Below are positions 23,816-36,107 of a stretch of 64,000 nucleotides of DNA, piece by piece. Position 1 is the stretch's first letter; the number at the start of each line of letters is the position of its first letter. The stretch spans positions 13,454,001 through 13,518,000 of the forward strand of contig OY540821.1 in the NCBI GenBank assembly GCA_961205875.1, read 5' to 3'. Under the pieces are notes generated by a model. The model searched no databases, was not told the origin of the DNA, and was given only the letters and a program-made list of their open reading frames with translations. This DNA is from Sialis fuliginosa. Lineage: Eukaryota > Arthropoda > Insecta > Megaloptera > Sialidae. Position numbers and translations under genes: made by a program.

Positions 23816-25604
23816 ATGAGTTTTTTTTTAGTTATTTGTGAATAATTGGATATGCCATTGCAGAAGATAAATAAACATACAAATGTTTCGACATATATAT
23901 AATGAATTATACTGAAATAGTCTAGTCTAGATAAAGCTGTCTATTTTGATTAAAAAATAAACAAGTATTTTCAAGTAGGTACATTGGTACATATGTAAGA
24001 ATTTCGATTTAAATACACTACACGGATTTACCAAACAAAATCTACACAACAAACAGAATAACTATGTACACATTAAATCGTATTACAGTGAATTCTGGAC
24101 AAAAACGTTTTCCATAAAGTATACTACATCTACCCAAATTGCTCTATTCAAGGTAATCACGTGCCCAATTTTCACGAATCCTTTTAAACTCGTTTCAAAA
24201 CCTTCAAACGCCATAAAATTTTGTATTCGATTTGCGAAATACTACACATTATAAAGGGTTATTTTATTACAGTTTTTGTAATCGAATCGTTCACGAAGAA
24301 AAGATTTTAGACGTGTTATAGAATATAAGAATTACATCATAATATCTATTATGTATATTTCTATAAAAATATATACTGTTGTGTTTTTCTATAACATTAT
24401 TTTCGAGTAAAACAATACAATATCGGGTATAATGTTATCTTTAGAATTTCGATTAAGGATGTCTATTTATTTTAGATATATTATGAAGATAATATATTTT
24501 TTTGTTTGGGTGTTATTTTCGATCAATTTATAGGAATTCTTTTTTTAGGTTATTTTTCTTGATATAAACAATAAGGTGTTTTCTAAACATAGAACGTTCT
24601 AACAGAGGTTTATTTTTCAAGTTGACATAAATATAGACAATAATTATTTTTGTTAGGTTGTATATATATAAACAAAAATGTTAATTATTTCATTTTTTAT
24701 TTAAACAATTCATCATCAATTCGATTAAAGTTTATTTAATTTAAAAATCATTAGTTCTGATGATGTAACCCATAGTTTAAGTAATCAATTAAAAAAGTAA
24801 TTATTATTTCGCAACGTAAGAAATTTTTTATAGTATATGTCAAAATAAAAATAAATAAGTTATGGATAGTACTTAAAATACATAGGTATAATTATTTAAT
24901 TAAAGATTTTGAGCTCCTGTTAGTACACAGCTCCATCTACTTTACATGAGTAGTACTGGTTTAAATATTTTGAAATTCAGCGCCACCGTATGGTGGAAAC
25001 ATGAACTATTATGTGAAATCGTCGTTACAGAAAACGGAATTTTCACAGTAAATAAGGACTACCGAGTTTGCGCAGAAATGTAATCAATATTTCAATTTGG
25101 AATACAGTTGATAGGTGGCGCTAGTACTGCATAATGTTGGTAAAACAGAAAATTGCAATCTTATGTACAGATGGCAGCACATTTCGAAAATTGAAAATAG
25201 GGTATAAAGGTACCGATTAGTAATAGATAATTAATTCATATTTTGATGGAAACAATAGCACCGAAACAGAAATGAATTAATATTAAAAAGTAAGGAACAA
25301 AAATATTTTCATGTTTTCTTTAATACCTTCTGACATAAATTAATCTTCGTTCAAATGGAAGCAGGTAATTTATATTGTTCTGTCGTAACCAATAAAAGTT
25401 AATACCGGTTAGTTTTTTCTTGTCAACAAAAGTTTTAAAACATTTGAGCAAGATTAATATTACATTTTTTAAATGAGAAAAATTTACGACGAAATATGGT
25501 ATCGCAAAAAATATACTTTTTTAATACATAAATAATTAATATCTACAATCTTTTCGGACTATATATTTTTATATTTTTACAATATTTTATATCTACCTTA
25601 CAGT
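23816..25604. other. AT-rich stretch with one mixed block
   Basis: Mostly AT-rich. At about 24940-25200 the composition is more balanced, with CAGCGCCACCGTATGGTGG and GATAGGTGGCGCTAGTACTG inversely related over a short core (GCGCCACC/GGTGGCGC). This may be a relic inverted repeat, but it is too short to define. Confidence 0.35.
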
Positions 25605-25606
25605 GA

Positions 25607-26036
25607 GGAGTAGCAGAACAAAACCAGATAAATCCCTTTTTGAAAATTTTACAGGAGAGATAAAAATGTAACTACACTATTTTTTAACTTTTGAGTATAG
25701 TTATAGGTAGGTACAGTGGATAACTTTACAAGATTAGATATCCAGTGTTGTTTCACAAGTTAGATTTATCCACATTTAAACCACAAAGACATGATAACCT
25801 GTAATAGCAAAAAGTTGTAAGTGAAAGAAAACAATAATAAAAAAATTTAATTAATAAGGCACATTTTGTCATATAAATTTTAACGTAATAATCGCACACA
25901 ATTTTTTTCTGACTTTTTATAGTGAATTTGTTAGCTTTTCCTCCAAGACACGTTTTTAAAATCATTTTTAAAAGGGTTTTTAGCAATATTTGATCCGTGA
26001 ATTCAAAGTGGATTTATCCAGTTTTGTTCTGATGCT
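25607..26036. mobile_element. TIR element, ~430 bp, superfamily unassigned
   Basis: The left terminus AGCAGAACAAAACCAGATAAATCC and the complement of the right terminus (GCATCAGAACAAAACTGGATAAATCC) match over about 25-30 bp. The interior is AT-rich with an extra internal TTAGATTTATCCACATTT. The open frame 25753-25986 has no domain. I could not settle the outer ends or target duplication (cytosine-rich TTCCC versus GAGGAG at the edge). Confidence 0.6.
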
Positions 26037-26039
26037 TCC

Positions 26040-27300
26040 CAAATGATACAATTTCAATTAGTATTAATATTACCTGCACTTGGAACTTCATTAATAGGTA
26101 ACCCACTGCCCACTATATACCCATTTTGGTATTTATGTATGTATATAAATTTTCGGCACTACATTCTATATGTACAAATATGTATTTATACACATATGTG
26201 CTATATATACATATGCTTATAAATGTAGTTTATCATCTTTACCTTTGCTTTTACAAATATTATACACAAAACCACCCCTTCAGATGTATTACAAACATTT
26301 GCCTTTAGATTAATAATGATATTTCAGATCTTTTGAAGTCAAAGGTCTTAATTAAATTCATTTATAATCGTTTCAAAGAGACTCTATCCGTTAATGTCTA
26401 TGTTCTTTTTTTTTTGTTGACTGGTGAAACTGAAATCTTACCAATTGTTTTACATATATTTTTTTTTGTTTTAAAACATATACCTTTGATTTCGGTTTTG
26501 AGCATGAATAGAGATATTTTTTGTTTGGGTTTTAAGGATGAAATTTTAGTAGTTAGTCTCCTGAAAAATTTTACGTCTATTACATAGCAGATTTTGCACG
26601 GGCAACGATGATATTTAGTACCTATAGTTGAATAGACTAATCTCCTTTTAATTTCACTGGAGCCAACTGTTTTAACTTTATGAATTTAAGTAAATTTTAT
26701 AATGTATTAACATTATTTACTCCACATATTCTTACGAAAATAACTTAACTGGTCCAAATAAACTGTAGATAACTATCGTTTGTGAAACCAGACATTAAAG
26801 ACGAAATGTCAAAGATAAGGTAGTGTAAATAATAATCACTCCTGGTAAAATAAGATTTAGAAGACAGGTACGAAATGTACTAATATTACAAAATATTATA
26901 GTCACGAAATAATGATTTAACACGAGAACAATCCTAGCAATATTGCCTAACGTCTCTTTGATCACATACACACCCATACATAAATTATATACATCGGTAG
27001 GTACAAAGTGTAACATAACGATGGGATTCTGCAAACTGCAATACCGATTAAACACATTACCGTTTGTGAACTGACCCGACTGGGATTACGGAACAAATAT
27101 AATATGTTATATGGAATAAAATACGATGTACAACAATCAATTAGTTAATGACGGCCATGATATGATATATGTATGTATATCTCCAACTCACTGGCACGCT
27201 CCCAAATAGGGGGGGTTAGGATAAAGTGCCTTAAGAGGGCGCGCAGAAAAATAAAATGTAAATTGAATGAAAAACCATATATTGAAACATTTAACTTTTA
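26040..27300. other. AT-rich non-coding stretch, nothing recognised
   Basis: Chance ORFs only (26126-26308, 26333-26587, 26795-27055). Around 27180-27245 is a short mixed block with AATAGGGGGGGTTAGG of unknown origin. Confidence 0.45.
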
Positions 27301-27307
27301 TTACAAA

Positions 27308-27440
27308 TTAGCTGTTACTCGATTTTTTTTTGTTTAATCAATTTTTAGTCTATGTCCTTCCTCAGGATGCAAGCTATCTTCCTGCCAAATTTCATCAAGG
27401 TCGGTTCAGTGGTTCAAACGTGAAAAGGTAATAATAATAT
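27308..27440 (-). repeat. RTE-like retroelement 3'-tail fragment
   Basis: The string ATGCAAGCTATCTTCCTGCC-AAATTTCATCAAGGTCGGTTCAGTGG resembles the conserved tail of insect RTE-type non-LTR elements. The same sequence occurs inverted at about 29540-29580. TTAGCTGTTACTCG at its left edge resembles the usual CAGCTAGT-type end in complement. Only the tail is present; no reverse transcriptase is seen. Confidence 0.6.
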
Positions 27441-28327
27441 TTGTATGGATTACCATTTAGTTATTTAAACAAAATATAAAATGAATATTTAATTTAGTCA
27501 AATATACAAGGTATATTTTATGAAAAAATGATGATTGCCTTTCGAGTACAATATAGTGTTTCTTTATTTTTAATGTTTTCTTTTACAGAGGGTTATAATA
27601 AAATTATTGAGTCAAATTCATCAAATTCGATTGACGGATTATAAAAAAAAAATATGTTTTTTCGAAAACTATACATTTTTGGAAGCTAATATTTGGTCAC
27701 GTTGAAAGTTACATACAAATCAGCCAAATTTATGCAAAGGCCGATTTTGCATGCTTACCCGGTTATAAGCTTTACAATTTCTACGCCACTGTAAGTAACT
27801 ATGATGCAGAGCGATCAATTAGTGATTGTACAGTGTTATGATTATTGATAGAACAATTAGAATTCTAACGGGGTACGTGATTATAATTTAATGTAGCTAA
27901 ATCTGACAGCATGTGTCACGGGAATCGTAAAACTTTCAACACTTCAACATTGCAGATATTTTTGAATGCAATTATTATCACGGAAGCTTTTTTTAAGTGT
28001 GTACATTGACAGTATAGTCTATTCTGTTATTTTTTAAAACAATCTATCAACTGGAAACAGGTAGGTATTTAGTCTTGTCAATTTTTGAAACAGTGCTAAT
28101 TAGAGAAAAATGTTTTGTAGATAATAGATGTAGAAAATATTATTATCTATCTATGTATAATAATGTTATATTAACTTTTTTCTATCTTTTATCATTTCGC
28201 CAGAAATATTTTTTTTAAATAAAATAAGACTTTCAATATTAGGTACAAGAAAATTGCATGGCAACCATGGTTGGTAGTTTTATATACATAATTTCGATCC
28301 TTGTCACAAAACAACATTCTTTATATA
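27441..28327. other. AT-rich stretch with an orphan hAT-like end
   Basis: The string TTTCTACGCCACTG ending at about 27792 is a hAT-type right terminus (complement CAGTGGCGTAG). No matching left end or flanking 8-mer was found, so it is probably a truncated remnant. Confidence 0.4.
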
Positions 28328-28510
28328 GTGACGAAAAAATTAACGTTTTGTCTTGGCCAAGTAATTCTGCAGTCTTTTGCTCTATCGAGAATACCTGGGA
28401 GATTTAAATCGAAAATAAAACAAAACAAATAATCTTAAAGAAGAAATGATTATTCGAAATCATGATAAGGAATTGAAAGAATTTTTTTTAAATGCACCCA
28501 GATCAGGTTA
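28328..28510 (+). repeat. Dispersed repeat, copy 2 (copy 1 at 11625-11800)
   Basis: It shares GTGACGAAA, AACGTTTTGTCTTGG and CAAGTAATTCT plus an A-rich tail in the same order as copy 1. The family is unassigned. Confidence 0.5.
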
Positions 28511-29500
28511 TGTTTAACGTAATAGGAGGGACACGCTGTAAAAATGTTTAAATTGTGCTTTTTCTCGAGTGAATTTTGTTAAACAACACTTATTTAATAT
28601 TATAATAATAGTTCTTATAGACTATTATAAAATGCAAGGCAGATCCAAATCGATCATAATTCAATTTTAACAAGTGTAACAAAATATTTTGTCATCCACT
28701 GTATTTTAATTTTAATTTGTCAATGTAGGCAATTTAATTACCTTAAAAGTGTTTAGGGTGTGATAACAATATTTAAAACTTAAAATATTTATATTTGAGT
28801 ATCTAATTATATTAAATATTTATAATATCATCGCTAAAAATGGCCATTCAATGTAGATACATATTATTAAATTAACTGAATGTTAAGCAATCATACAAAA
28901 TATTTTAATATAATTATAATTAATATAATTTATTATTAAATATTAAATTGAATTATTATTATTAATGTATATAAATTATGTATGCATTAAAAAATTTGGT
29001 TGGAATATAAAATATTTCATAAAGAAAAAAAAACATTATCTTTTAAATATTCAATGTATGTAATTATACATGGGAACAAAATAATGACAGGCATATTGTA
29101 AATAAAAAATATAATGTAACATTGTTATAATTTACATTTTATAAAAATAAAAGCTCAACATAAACAATAGAACTTATATAAAATCGCACATTTGGTAACT
29201 TGTATGAAAAATAAAGTTCAATAGTAACGTTAAATAAAAATTTATGGTATTGGATTTTTATTTTCATGATGAACAATAAAAAGTTAATATTTCCCCTTCT
29301 GTATGAATCAATAAACATTAAACAATAGCCAAGGTTGAATAAAAAATGTCACGTTGATTTTAGTTGAAAATTTTTGTAAAATTATTTTTATGATCTGTGT
29401 AGAGAAACATTTATTATGCGATGTTTTTACAATTAATTATAAAATCAACTTCCTAAACTAAAAAATTCTATATTATATAGTATTTGAAATGACAAGGTGT
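28511..29500. other. Very AT-rich non-coding stretch
   Basis: Almost pure A/T over long runs, particularly 28790-29060. No feature is supported. Confidence 0.55.
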
Positions 29501-29504
29501 TTCT

Positions 29505-29860
29505 GTCAGTTAACTTTTCTCGGCTAAACCACTAAACTGGTATTGATGAAATTTGGCAGGAAGATAGCTTGCATTCTACTTTGTAAAAAAATGGGTGTGT
29601 GTACTTTTGTACACGCGATAGGTTATACTTTCTTTGGCGTAGACATCTAGCGTGCAAATGTGAAACGAAAAACCTGTTTTATCCAGGGACCTGAACCTGA
29701 ACCCGAACTCGAATTAAACCGTTATATTTCAGTCAACGCACCTGAAGCCATATTTTAAAAGCTATTTAAGTTTTTGAACGCAAGTCCCTGGTTTTATTGA
29801 CTATCATAACAGAAATCTTTATTCCACGTGGACAAAGTCGTGGGTAACAGCTAGTATAGG
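29505..29860 (+). repeat. RTE-like retroelement 3' tail, interrupted by a MITE
   Basis: It begins near TTTCTCGGCTAAACCACTAAACTGG, continues ATGAAATTTGGCAGGAAGATAGC, and ends TTCCACGTGGACAAAGTCGTGGGTAACAGCTAGT. That order is the typical tail of insect RTE-like elements. The 107-bp hAT-like MITE at 29684-29790 sits inside it, so this tail is the older insertion. Confidence 0.7.
29684..29790. mobile_element. hAT-type MITE, 107 bp, nested
   Basis: It starts CAGGGACCTGAACC and ends CAAGTCCCTG. The flanks are GTTTTATC (29676-29683) and GTTTTATT (29791-29798), a 7/8 match. Terminal inverted repeats are short (CAGGGAC). The interior carries CCTGAACCTGAACCCGAAC-type repeats. It is inserted in the RTE-like tail. 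Confidence 0.75.
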
Positions 29861-29864
29861 AATA

Positions 29865-30383
29865 AACAAACGTGTTTTTCAACATATCATTTGACAGTAT
29901 TTATATGTTCATTAAATAAAATTACTCTTATGGAAGGACCATTAATTATTTAAAAACCATAAGAATTTCAGCAACATGTGTTTTCTGTGTTCGCAAAGGT
30001 ATAATAAAAATGAATAACTTCAAGTATAAGCGACATATTTCTATTATAAAAATATTAAAATCAATGTTGCGTGAAAAGATAGGCGGTCATTCCTATGTCC
30101 ATAGCCAACGCTTGTGAGACCCAGTGAAAGACATAAATAAGGGAAACTGTTCATAAACATGTCAGATTCAACAACCCTATATAAAGTTTACCCTTTGGAT
30201 ATTGTCGACAAATATGACTGGAAAATGTATGTTGCATTATTTAACACATTGGCTGCCACAATTGTAATATTTCACAAAGTTACGACGCGGTAAATTAATA
30301 TAATCCAAAAATAGAAGTAAATGTTATGTTATTTAACGCTTTATACAAATTAGTTTTTTTATTTAATCGTAAAAATAACTTAC
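29865..30383. other. AT-rich non-coding stretch with a mixed block
   Basis: At 30080-30210 the composition is more balanced (GATAGGCGGTCATTCCTATG) but no frame, hairpin or repeat partner is apparent. Confidence 0.4.
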
Positions 30384-30453
30384 CAAAATCGATACTTTTT
30401 AAAAGTTGTAGAATAGGAACAGAAACTCACCTGAAAAAGAAAAAGTATATTAG
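30384..30453 (-). promoter_or_regulatory. Candidate recursive (ratchet) splice site, minus strand
   Basis: Read on the minus strand, CTAAT (30453-30449) is a branch-point-like string about 20 nt before a pyrimidine tract ACTTTTTCTTTTTCAG. The acceptor AG ends at plus 30431 and is followed immediately by GTGAGT. Acceptor and donor fused with no exon between them is the hallmark of ratchet points in long insect introns. Forty-seven nucleotides further on, TTTTG|GTAAGTTA (junction 30384/30383) is a second strong donor, so a short optional exon could exist. If entered in the phase left by the 37.8-kb candidate exon it would reach a stop within about ten codons. Confidence 0.45.
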
Positions 30454-31119
30454 TTTTTATTTTATTTAAGATTTATTAAACAATCTGTTGTAATTTTGCA
30501 ATAATGTTTGATTCATTTATGTGGACAGAATATTAAAGTTTATGCCCAGAAATCAAATACCAGATTCTTTATGTACATACATATATTTAAAAATGTTTAT
30601 ATTGTAGGTTTTAAATATTTAAAAGGAATGATTTAAAAGTTGATAAATAATCTATATCTCATTTAAAAGACAATGCACTTAAAATAGCTATTAAATCATG
30701 GATCATGAAAGGATAGAATAAAACTAAAATAAAAAGATTTATTTTCTTTTGTTCTTCTTATGTAAGCCACTAGATTGTTAATCTTTTGTTTGATGTCAAG
30801 TCTCTAATCTAATAGATTGTATTATTGGATATTGACTTTTAAGATCTGTAGTTTATAGTACAGTATCTGTACTTACTAGAAATTAAATTATAAATATTTT
30901 CTCTGTAAAGGATGATATATTACAAAATGAAAACTATAAATGAATATTTTTTTATACACTTTTATACCGGAAACAGGTTAAAACATAAATTATAGACACC
31001 AGAAACTCAAAAATGAACAAGAGTCAATATTCATTCCAGATTTAAAAATAAGTGGTGTAAATTTACTAATTACAAGAACTGTTAAAAATTTAATGTTTTT
31101 TTAGGTTTACTGTTTGACA

Positions 31120-31425
31120 AAGACATAAACTTAAATAGTCGTACTAGAATCACCCTCAAAACGTGTAAGTAATTCCGTTGTAATCTTGAGTTTGAATTTT
31201 ATTATGAATATAATTTATTATACAGTACATGTATAAAAAAGTAATAACGAAATATAAGCATTTTTCAATAAGTATCCTTCAGTTTTCATATAGTGTTTCA
31301 AAATTATATTAAATTTGTTATCATATTTTCTTCAAAATTGAGTTCAGATTTTAATTTAAATATTATTCAAGTTTATTTTTTACGAGAAGATGCCAGAAAC
31401 TAGTATTTCATAATATATAAATTAA
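31120..31425 (+). mobile_element. Degenerate copy of the 18973-19532 hAT-like family
   Basis: It shares, in order, ACCCTCAAAACGTGTAA, AATTCCGTTGTAATCTTGAG, TTTATTATACAGTACAT and a later GCCAGAAACTAGTATTTCATAA-type tail with the 560-bp element. The termini and target duplication are no longer recognisable. Confidence 0.5.
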
Positions 31426-31432
31426 TTAAGTA

Positions 31433-31874
31433 AGGCACTGACACCAGTCTTGGCCACTTTAAGCGCAAGATATATGGTTTTTTTAGGATTGATGAGTTTT
31501 TTTTTGTAATTATCATGAACTCATATTACTAATAAAACAAAGACATACTTCTTTATTAAATCAATTTAATTACCAAAGTCCACAAACATAGTTTGATTTT
31601 TAAATTATAGTCTTTTATTTTCTTTGTTTTTTCTCTAGTAATGGACAAAGTAAAACCAGTAATAGGCACCCAGAATCATAAAATTTGAAACAATGTAAAG
31701 CAGATGCTAAGATAATACAAGTAATTAGTATTAAAGTTCACTGTTAAGTGTTTATACATTTAGATTCAGTAATGGACATATATAATCAAATATCAACAAA
31801 TATTTCTAATTTAGTACATTTAATTAAAAAACTGTTCAACACTGGGGTATTATCCAAGACTGGTACCAGAACCT
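31433..31874. mobile_element. Mariner-like MITE, ~442 bp
   Basis: The left end AGGCACTGACACCAGTCTTGG and the complement of the right end (AGGTTCTGGTACCAGTCTTGG) match at about 17 of 21 positions. TA dinucleotides flank both sides (31431-31432 and 31875-31876), as expected for mariner-type insertion. The right-hand 105 bp is closely similar, in reverse orientation, to 59603-59711. No transposase frame is seen. Confidence 0.65.
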
Positions 31875-31876
31875 TA

Positions 31877-33205
31877 TACATTTTCACGTAAGCACATTAA
31901 AAAAATATTATTTAAAATCATTCTGTCTGTTTAAAACAACAATTCATATACTGGCCACTTATTATAATTGATATAATGAAACAAACGACTAGACAAATTA
32001 ACTTTTCGCAATAGTGAGTGAGATGGGAGACATACGGAGAAAGCTACATTTCTTTTATACACGTCTCAAGATAAACTTTTGTCTGAAGGACAGTTCCATG
32101 CGTCGTATCCCTTATCTCATTTATCTTCCACGGAGAAATGATTAATGGAAAAAGCAGGTCTTGAAGGAAGCGGTCTTATTTAAACCATGACTGATATGCA
32201 TTTGCGAAAGGATTTCTAGGATTATGCTTTAATCGAATTTGCTTTTTCGTCGGAATGTCATACATATGTATGTTGATATTTATACATACATCATCACAGT
32301 ATGCGTAGCATATACAGGATGTTTCATATTATACTAAACAGTACCGCGGCTTCGCTCACTTCGACTAGGGAATTATTGTTTAGAATTTTTGAAAAATTAA
32401 GTACAAACACGATTAGTTATTATTGTATCAACACCTAAATTACCTTACAAAAAGTACAAATCATTTTTGTTTTGTTTAAATTTAAAAGGTAATTATTGAA
32501 AACAAAATAAAAAAATGACGATCAAAAGACAACGGCCGAGCTGAGGGAGTTAGGTTTCTATGCATCCGGTATGCATAACTAGTCGATTTTAATTTAAGGC
32601 ACGACAATAATTTAACTTTAAATTACTTTTAATGAGATTCATGTTAGAAAACAAAAACTAAAACTACATTTACTTTTTTTCACTTTCAATTTTAGTTTTG
32701 CAGAATCGCATGTACGTACCCAATGACCCCTTATCTAGTTGATATTTTCTACCAAAAATGATGTAAAAAAAGTATCAAGTAAAAAATCAATAACAATATT
32801 TTTATTATACGAGATACAAAATAAAATAATAAAATATTTATGACTGGGACACAATTCTGGTAAAATAATATAAAATATGACAAATAAAGTATATCATATA
32901 CACACTGCCATAAAGTGTGACATAAATTTTACCATCCTCTAATGACGATACTCCTCATATGTTACACTCGAAAAAAATCAAAAACAGGGATAAAAAAAAC
33001 CATCAAAGCATCAGAATAAGGGTCCTCATGACAAGTGAAAGTGGGTATAAAGTATAAACCGATTCTACACCACTTCGTTAGTTCCTTATATCAGAGCTAT
33101 TTTACCAGTGTCTCTTGACACATCGGTGTGTCATGAACAAGTGAAATGTGACAAAAAATTAAGTTGGTATTATTTAATATACATATAAAAAATATCAATG
33201 TTTAT
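31877..33205. other. Non-coding stretch with mixed-composition blocks
   Basis: At 31998-32145 a plus-strand frame of 48 codons (ATG at 32023, stop at 32143-32145) lies in a block of moderate GC, unrecognised. At about 32340-32365 GTACCGCGGCTTCGCTCAC resembles a common insect repeat tail. At 32880-33130 the sequence is of higher complexity but has no defined feature. Confidence 0.35.
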
Positions 33206-33211
33206 AAAATG

Positions 33212-33524
33212 CAGGGATGATAGACCCTTATTTTTCCAAAAAAGAGGAAAAGAGGAATTTTTTAACTCTTAAATAGGTTATCTATAGATATATTTTACGT
33301 TTTTGCGATATTATTTCTTAATATATTATATATAAAATTTGAAGAGCTTTTTTTTTTGGTCATTTTTCACCATTTCATCTATACATTTCTAATTTTGAAG
33401 TCATTCACGACGAAATCAGTCAAAAAAGAGGAAAAAGAGAACATTTTTTGAAAAAAAGGGTACTTTAGGGCCGACTTCCCAAAAAAGAGGAAAAGAGGAA
33501 AAAAGGGGAGCGCTAGCATCCCTG
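33212..33524. mobile_element. hAT-type non-autonomous element, 313 bp, purine-rich
   Basis: It starts CAGGGATGATAGAC and ends GCGCTAGCATCCCTG. The 8-mer AAAATGCA lies at 33206-33213 and 33525-33532. On the left its last two bases (CA) are also the first two of the element, suggesting a 2-bp loss at the junction. Repeated AAAAAAGAGGAAAAGAGG modules give strong purine/pyrimidine strand asymmetry. There is no coding capacity. Confidence 0.8.
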
Positions 33525-33532
33525 AAAATGCA

Positions 33533-36100
33533 ATTTTATATACAATTATCATCAATATTCTAAAATTTAATTTTGCTTCAAAAATATTAATTGGTAGGCA
33601 GTAAATATAATTTTAAATATCCACCTTGAAATAATTAAAAATGAGCCCAAGTTATAAACATTAATTTAAAACCACAGACAAAGATAAAGCCAGAGAGAGA
33701 AAGAGAGAGCACTATAAAAACGCACAAAATCCGCTACGCACCATCAACCATGCCTCTCCCATTCCACGGCCATCAAGTATGCCTCCCTCCCACCTTTTTG
33801 CGACTTCCGCGTGCAATATGAAATGTTTGAATTGCTGACAACTTGGCGAAGGGGGAAAAGAAACATTTGTGGCTACGGATTTAATATTTAGTTTGCAAAC
33901 TTGCAAAGTAGATGGGTGTTTATTTAATATTTAAGTACTTTTATTGCTGTTTTGGGGGGACCTTACTTTTAAATAAGCAGCTAATTAGGTTCTCTCTGTT
34001 ACATGATAATTAATACAATGAAATGTTGAAAATTAACGACAGTTTTATGTAAATTTAACATTCAGTAAAAATTCGAACTTAATTAAATTCTAAGGATATA
34101 TACTGTATAGTCTATGTCAAAAGTAAGGTAAATCTAACTGCAATGAACTATCGAAATCAAAGATTTAAATATTCACTTTAAAACAAAACAGCAACTTTTG
34201 TCAAAAAGACACGATGTTTTGTTTTTTCGGTATAAACACGATATCATGCCCTAAAAGTAAATTTTAAATTATTTAGTAAAACGTCCTGAATTTTTGTGTG
34301 ATATATTAAAAAATTAATTCACCATTTTACTTTTATAAAATTGATTACAAATTGTTATTAGGTCTGAATTAGATACCTTTACCGAGCTATAAGTTTCTTA
34401 AATGTACAGTCTACTGCCTACGTAACATACTTTGTTTAACTACTAATAATAATTATAACGAGCATAGATATTATAACAAAATAACTATTATAGAGACAAT
34501 AACAAATAACACATTTCAGTTAAAATTAATTGTTAAAGTTGTACATTTACAATATCATCCAAAATACTACATTCGCCAAGATATGTAATATTATATATTG
34601 TTTTATGAAACCAATTCTGGAATGGGAAGGCAGTAAAGTTGACTGCAAGATTTTGGCTGTATTGTTAATGTTTCATTCTAATTCAGATTAACGTTTAAGA
34701 TTTCGTATTAAGATATACATACAACAGATTTGGACTGTATTTCATTCGTGGTTTAATCTGGAAATAAAATCTTTTAAAATGTACATTATATTTTACTAAC
34801 AGCATTAACACTACATCATAACTTTGTTAGTCATCATTTTAAAACTGAAGTCTTTGTTCTCTTTGTAACCAAACTAATAATTCTGGTAAACCATGAATAT
34901 GAAATAAATATTTGATATATTAATACATTTCAAAGAAACCAACTCAAAACTTAATAAGCTCGTTGTTAAAAATTAAGATACAATTTGTTTTTAAATATTT
35001 TTTACTTATGTCAACTTTACCAAACTGAAATGAATAGTTGTTTTTGAAGAAACTTATTTAAAAATTAAGAAGTTGAAACTATATTTGATCAAAGAGAAAT
35101 TTGTTAATTTTTTACTGTTATGAATATTTTTAATTGGATTCTATATTTATAAAAATAATGAGTAAGGTCGAAGTATCTAAATTAAAAATAATATTATTCG
35201 AAAATATGTATTACAGATTCTATAAATATTCATAGATTAATTGAAATATATGAAAGAAAAAATGCATGACATGAATAAAATTTAAATAAATATATTAAAA
35301 TCGTGAGTATGAGCGAAAATCATTACGCGCCCATCCCTGGTGATTCGATTATAATATTACTATGTAGTATTAAAACCAAAACATTAAATATGTTAATGCC
35401 CACTATTCCTATAACCATTAACAAATGCACACTACAATAATAATCGAGAATGAATCACTAATGAACCTATCAGTACCTCTGGAACAATGGGTATATTTAA
35501 ATTGTTAATACAAGAGGCACTTTGTACATTGACATCTTGTGATTGCTAACATAGATTAAGAAACGACCGTTATTTAATGTAAATTGGATATTGTCTTCTT
35601 CAAAATGATAAACGAGGTCTTTTTTATTATATAAAGATTATTTTAATAGATATTAACTCATTAAAAATCATAAATGTTTGATGATTGCGAGAAAATATTA
35701 TCGATATTATGCCTTCCAACAATAAAACAATTTTGGCATTGATAAATTGCATCTTTTTGGATTGAAATTTTGTTTTATTAAAGCATTGAATAAATAAAAA
35801 AATATTGTATATATTTAATATAATACAGGTGTCCTGGAAGTCAGGTTCCATAGGAACTTATTTTACATATGAGGCTTGTTTTATGGAATATCGTATATGT
35901 AAGTTATAAAAATTAACTACAGCTTTACGGATTTCCACAATGAAATTTAATCCAAATAAGGACTAAGAAAGGCTGAAATCCGGACCGAATTGTTATGTTT
36001 AGCACCTTTCCCTTACTCCACTCTCTCAATTCAACAATGACCTGATAGTAAATGAAATAAAAAAGTAAAAAAGGCCCTCAATAATAAAATTCTAATAAAA
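33533..36100. other. AT-rich stretch with one C-rich patch
   Basis: About 33690-33850 holds GAGAGAGAAAGAGAGAG and a C-rich patch (CCATTCCACGGCCATCAAG, CCTCCCTCCCACC). The minus-strand frame 33712-33906 is unrecognised. The rest is AT-rich with nothing defensible. Confidence 0.4.
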
Positions 36101-36107
36101 TCTAATA

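Noticed and set aside
27779..27792. ACGCCACTG as a complete hAT element end
   Set aside because: No partner terminus or flanking 8-mer found; mentioned only as an orphan end.
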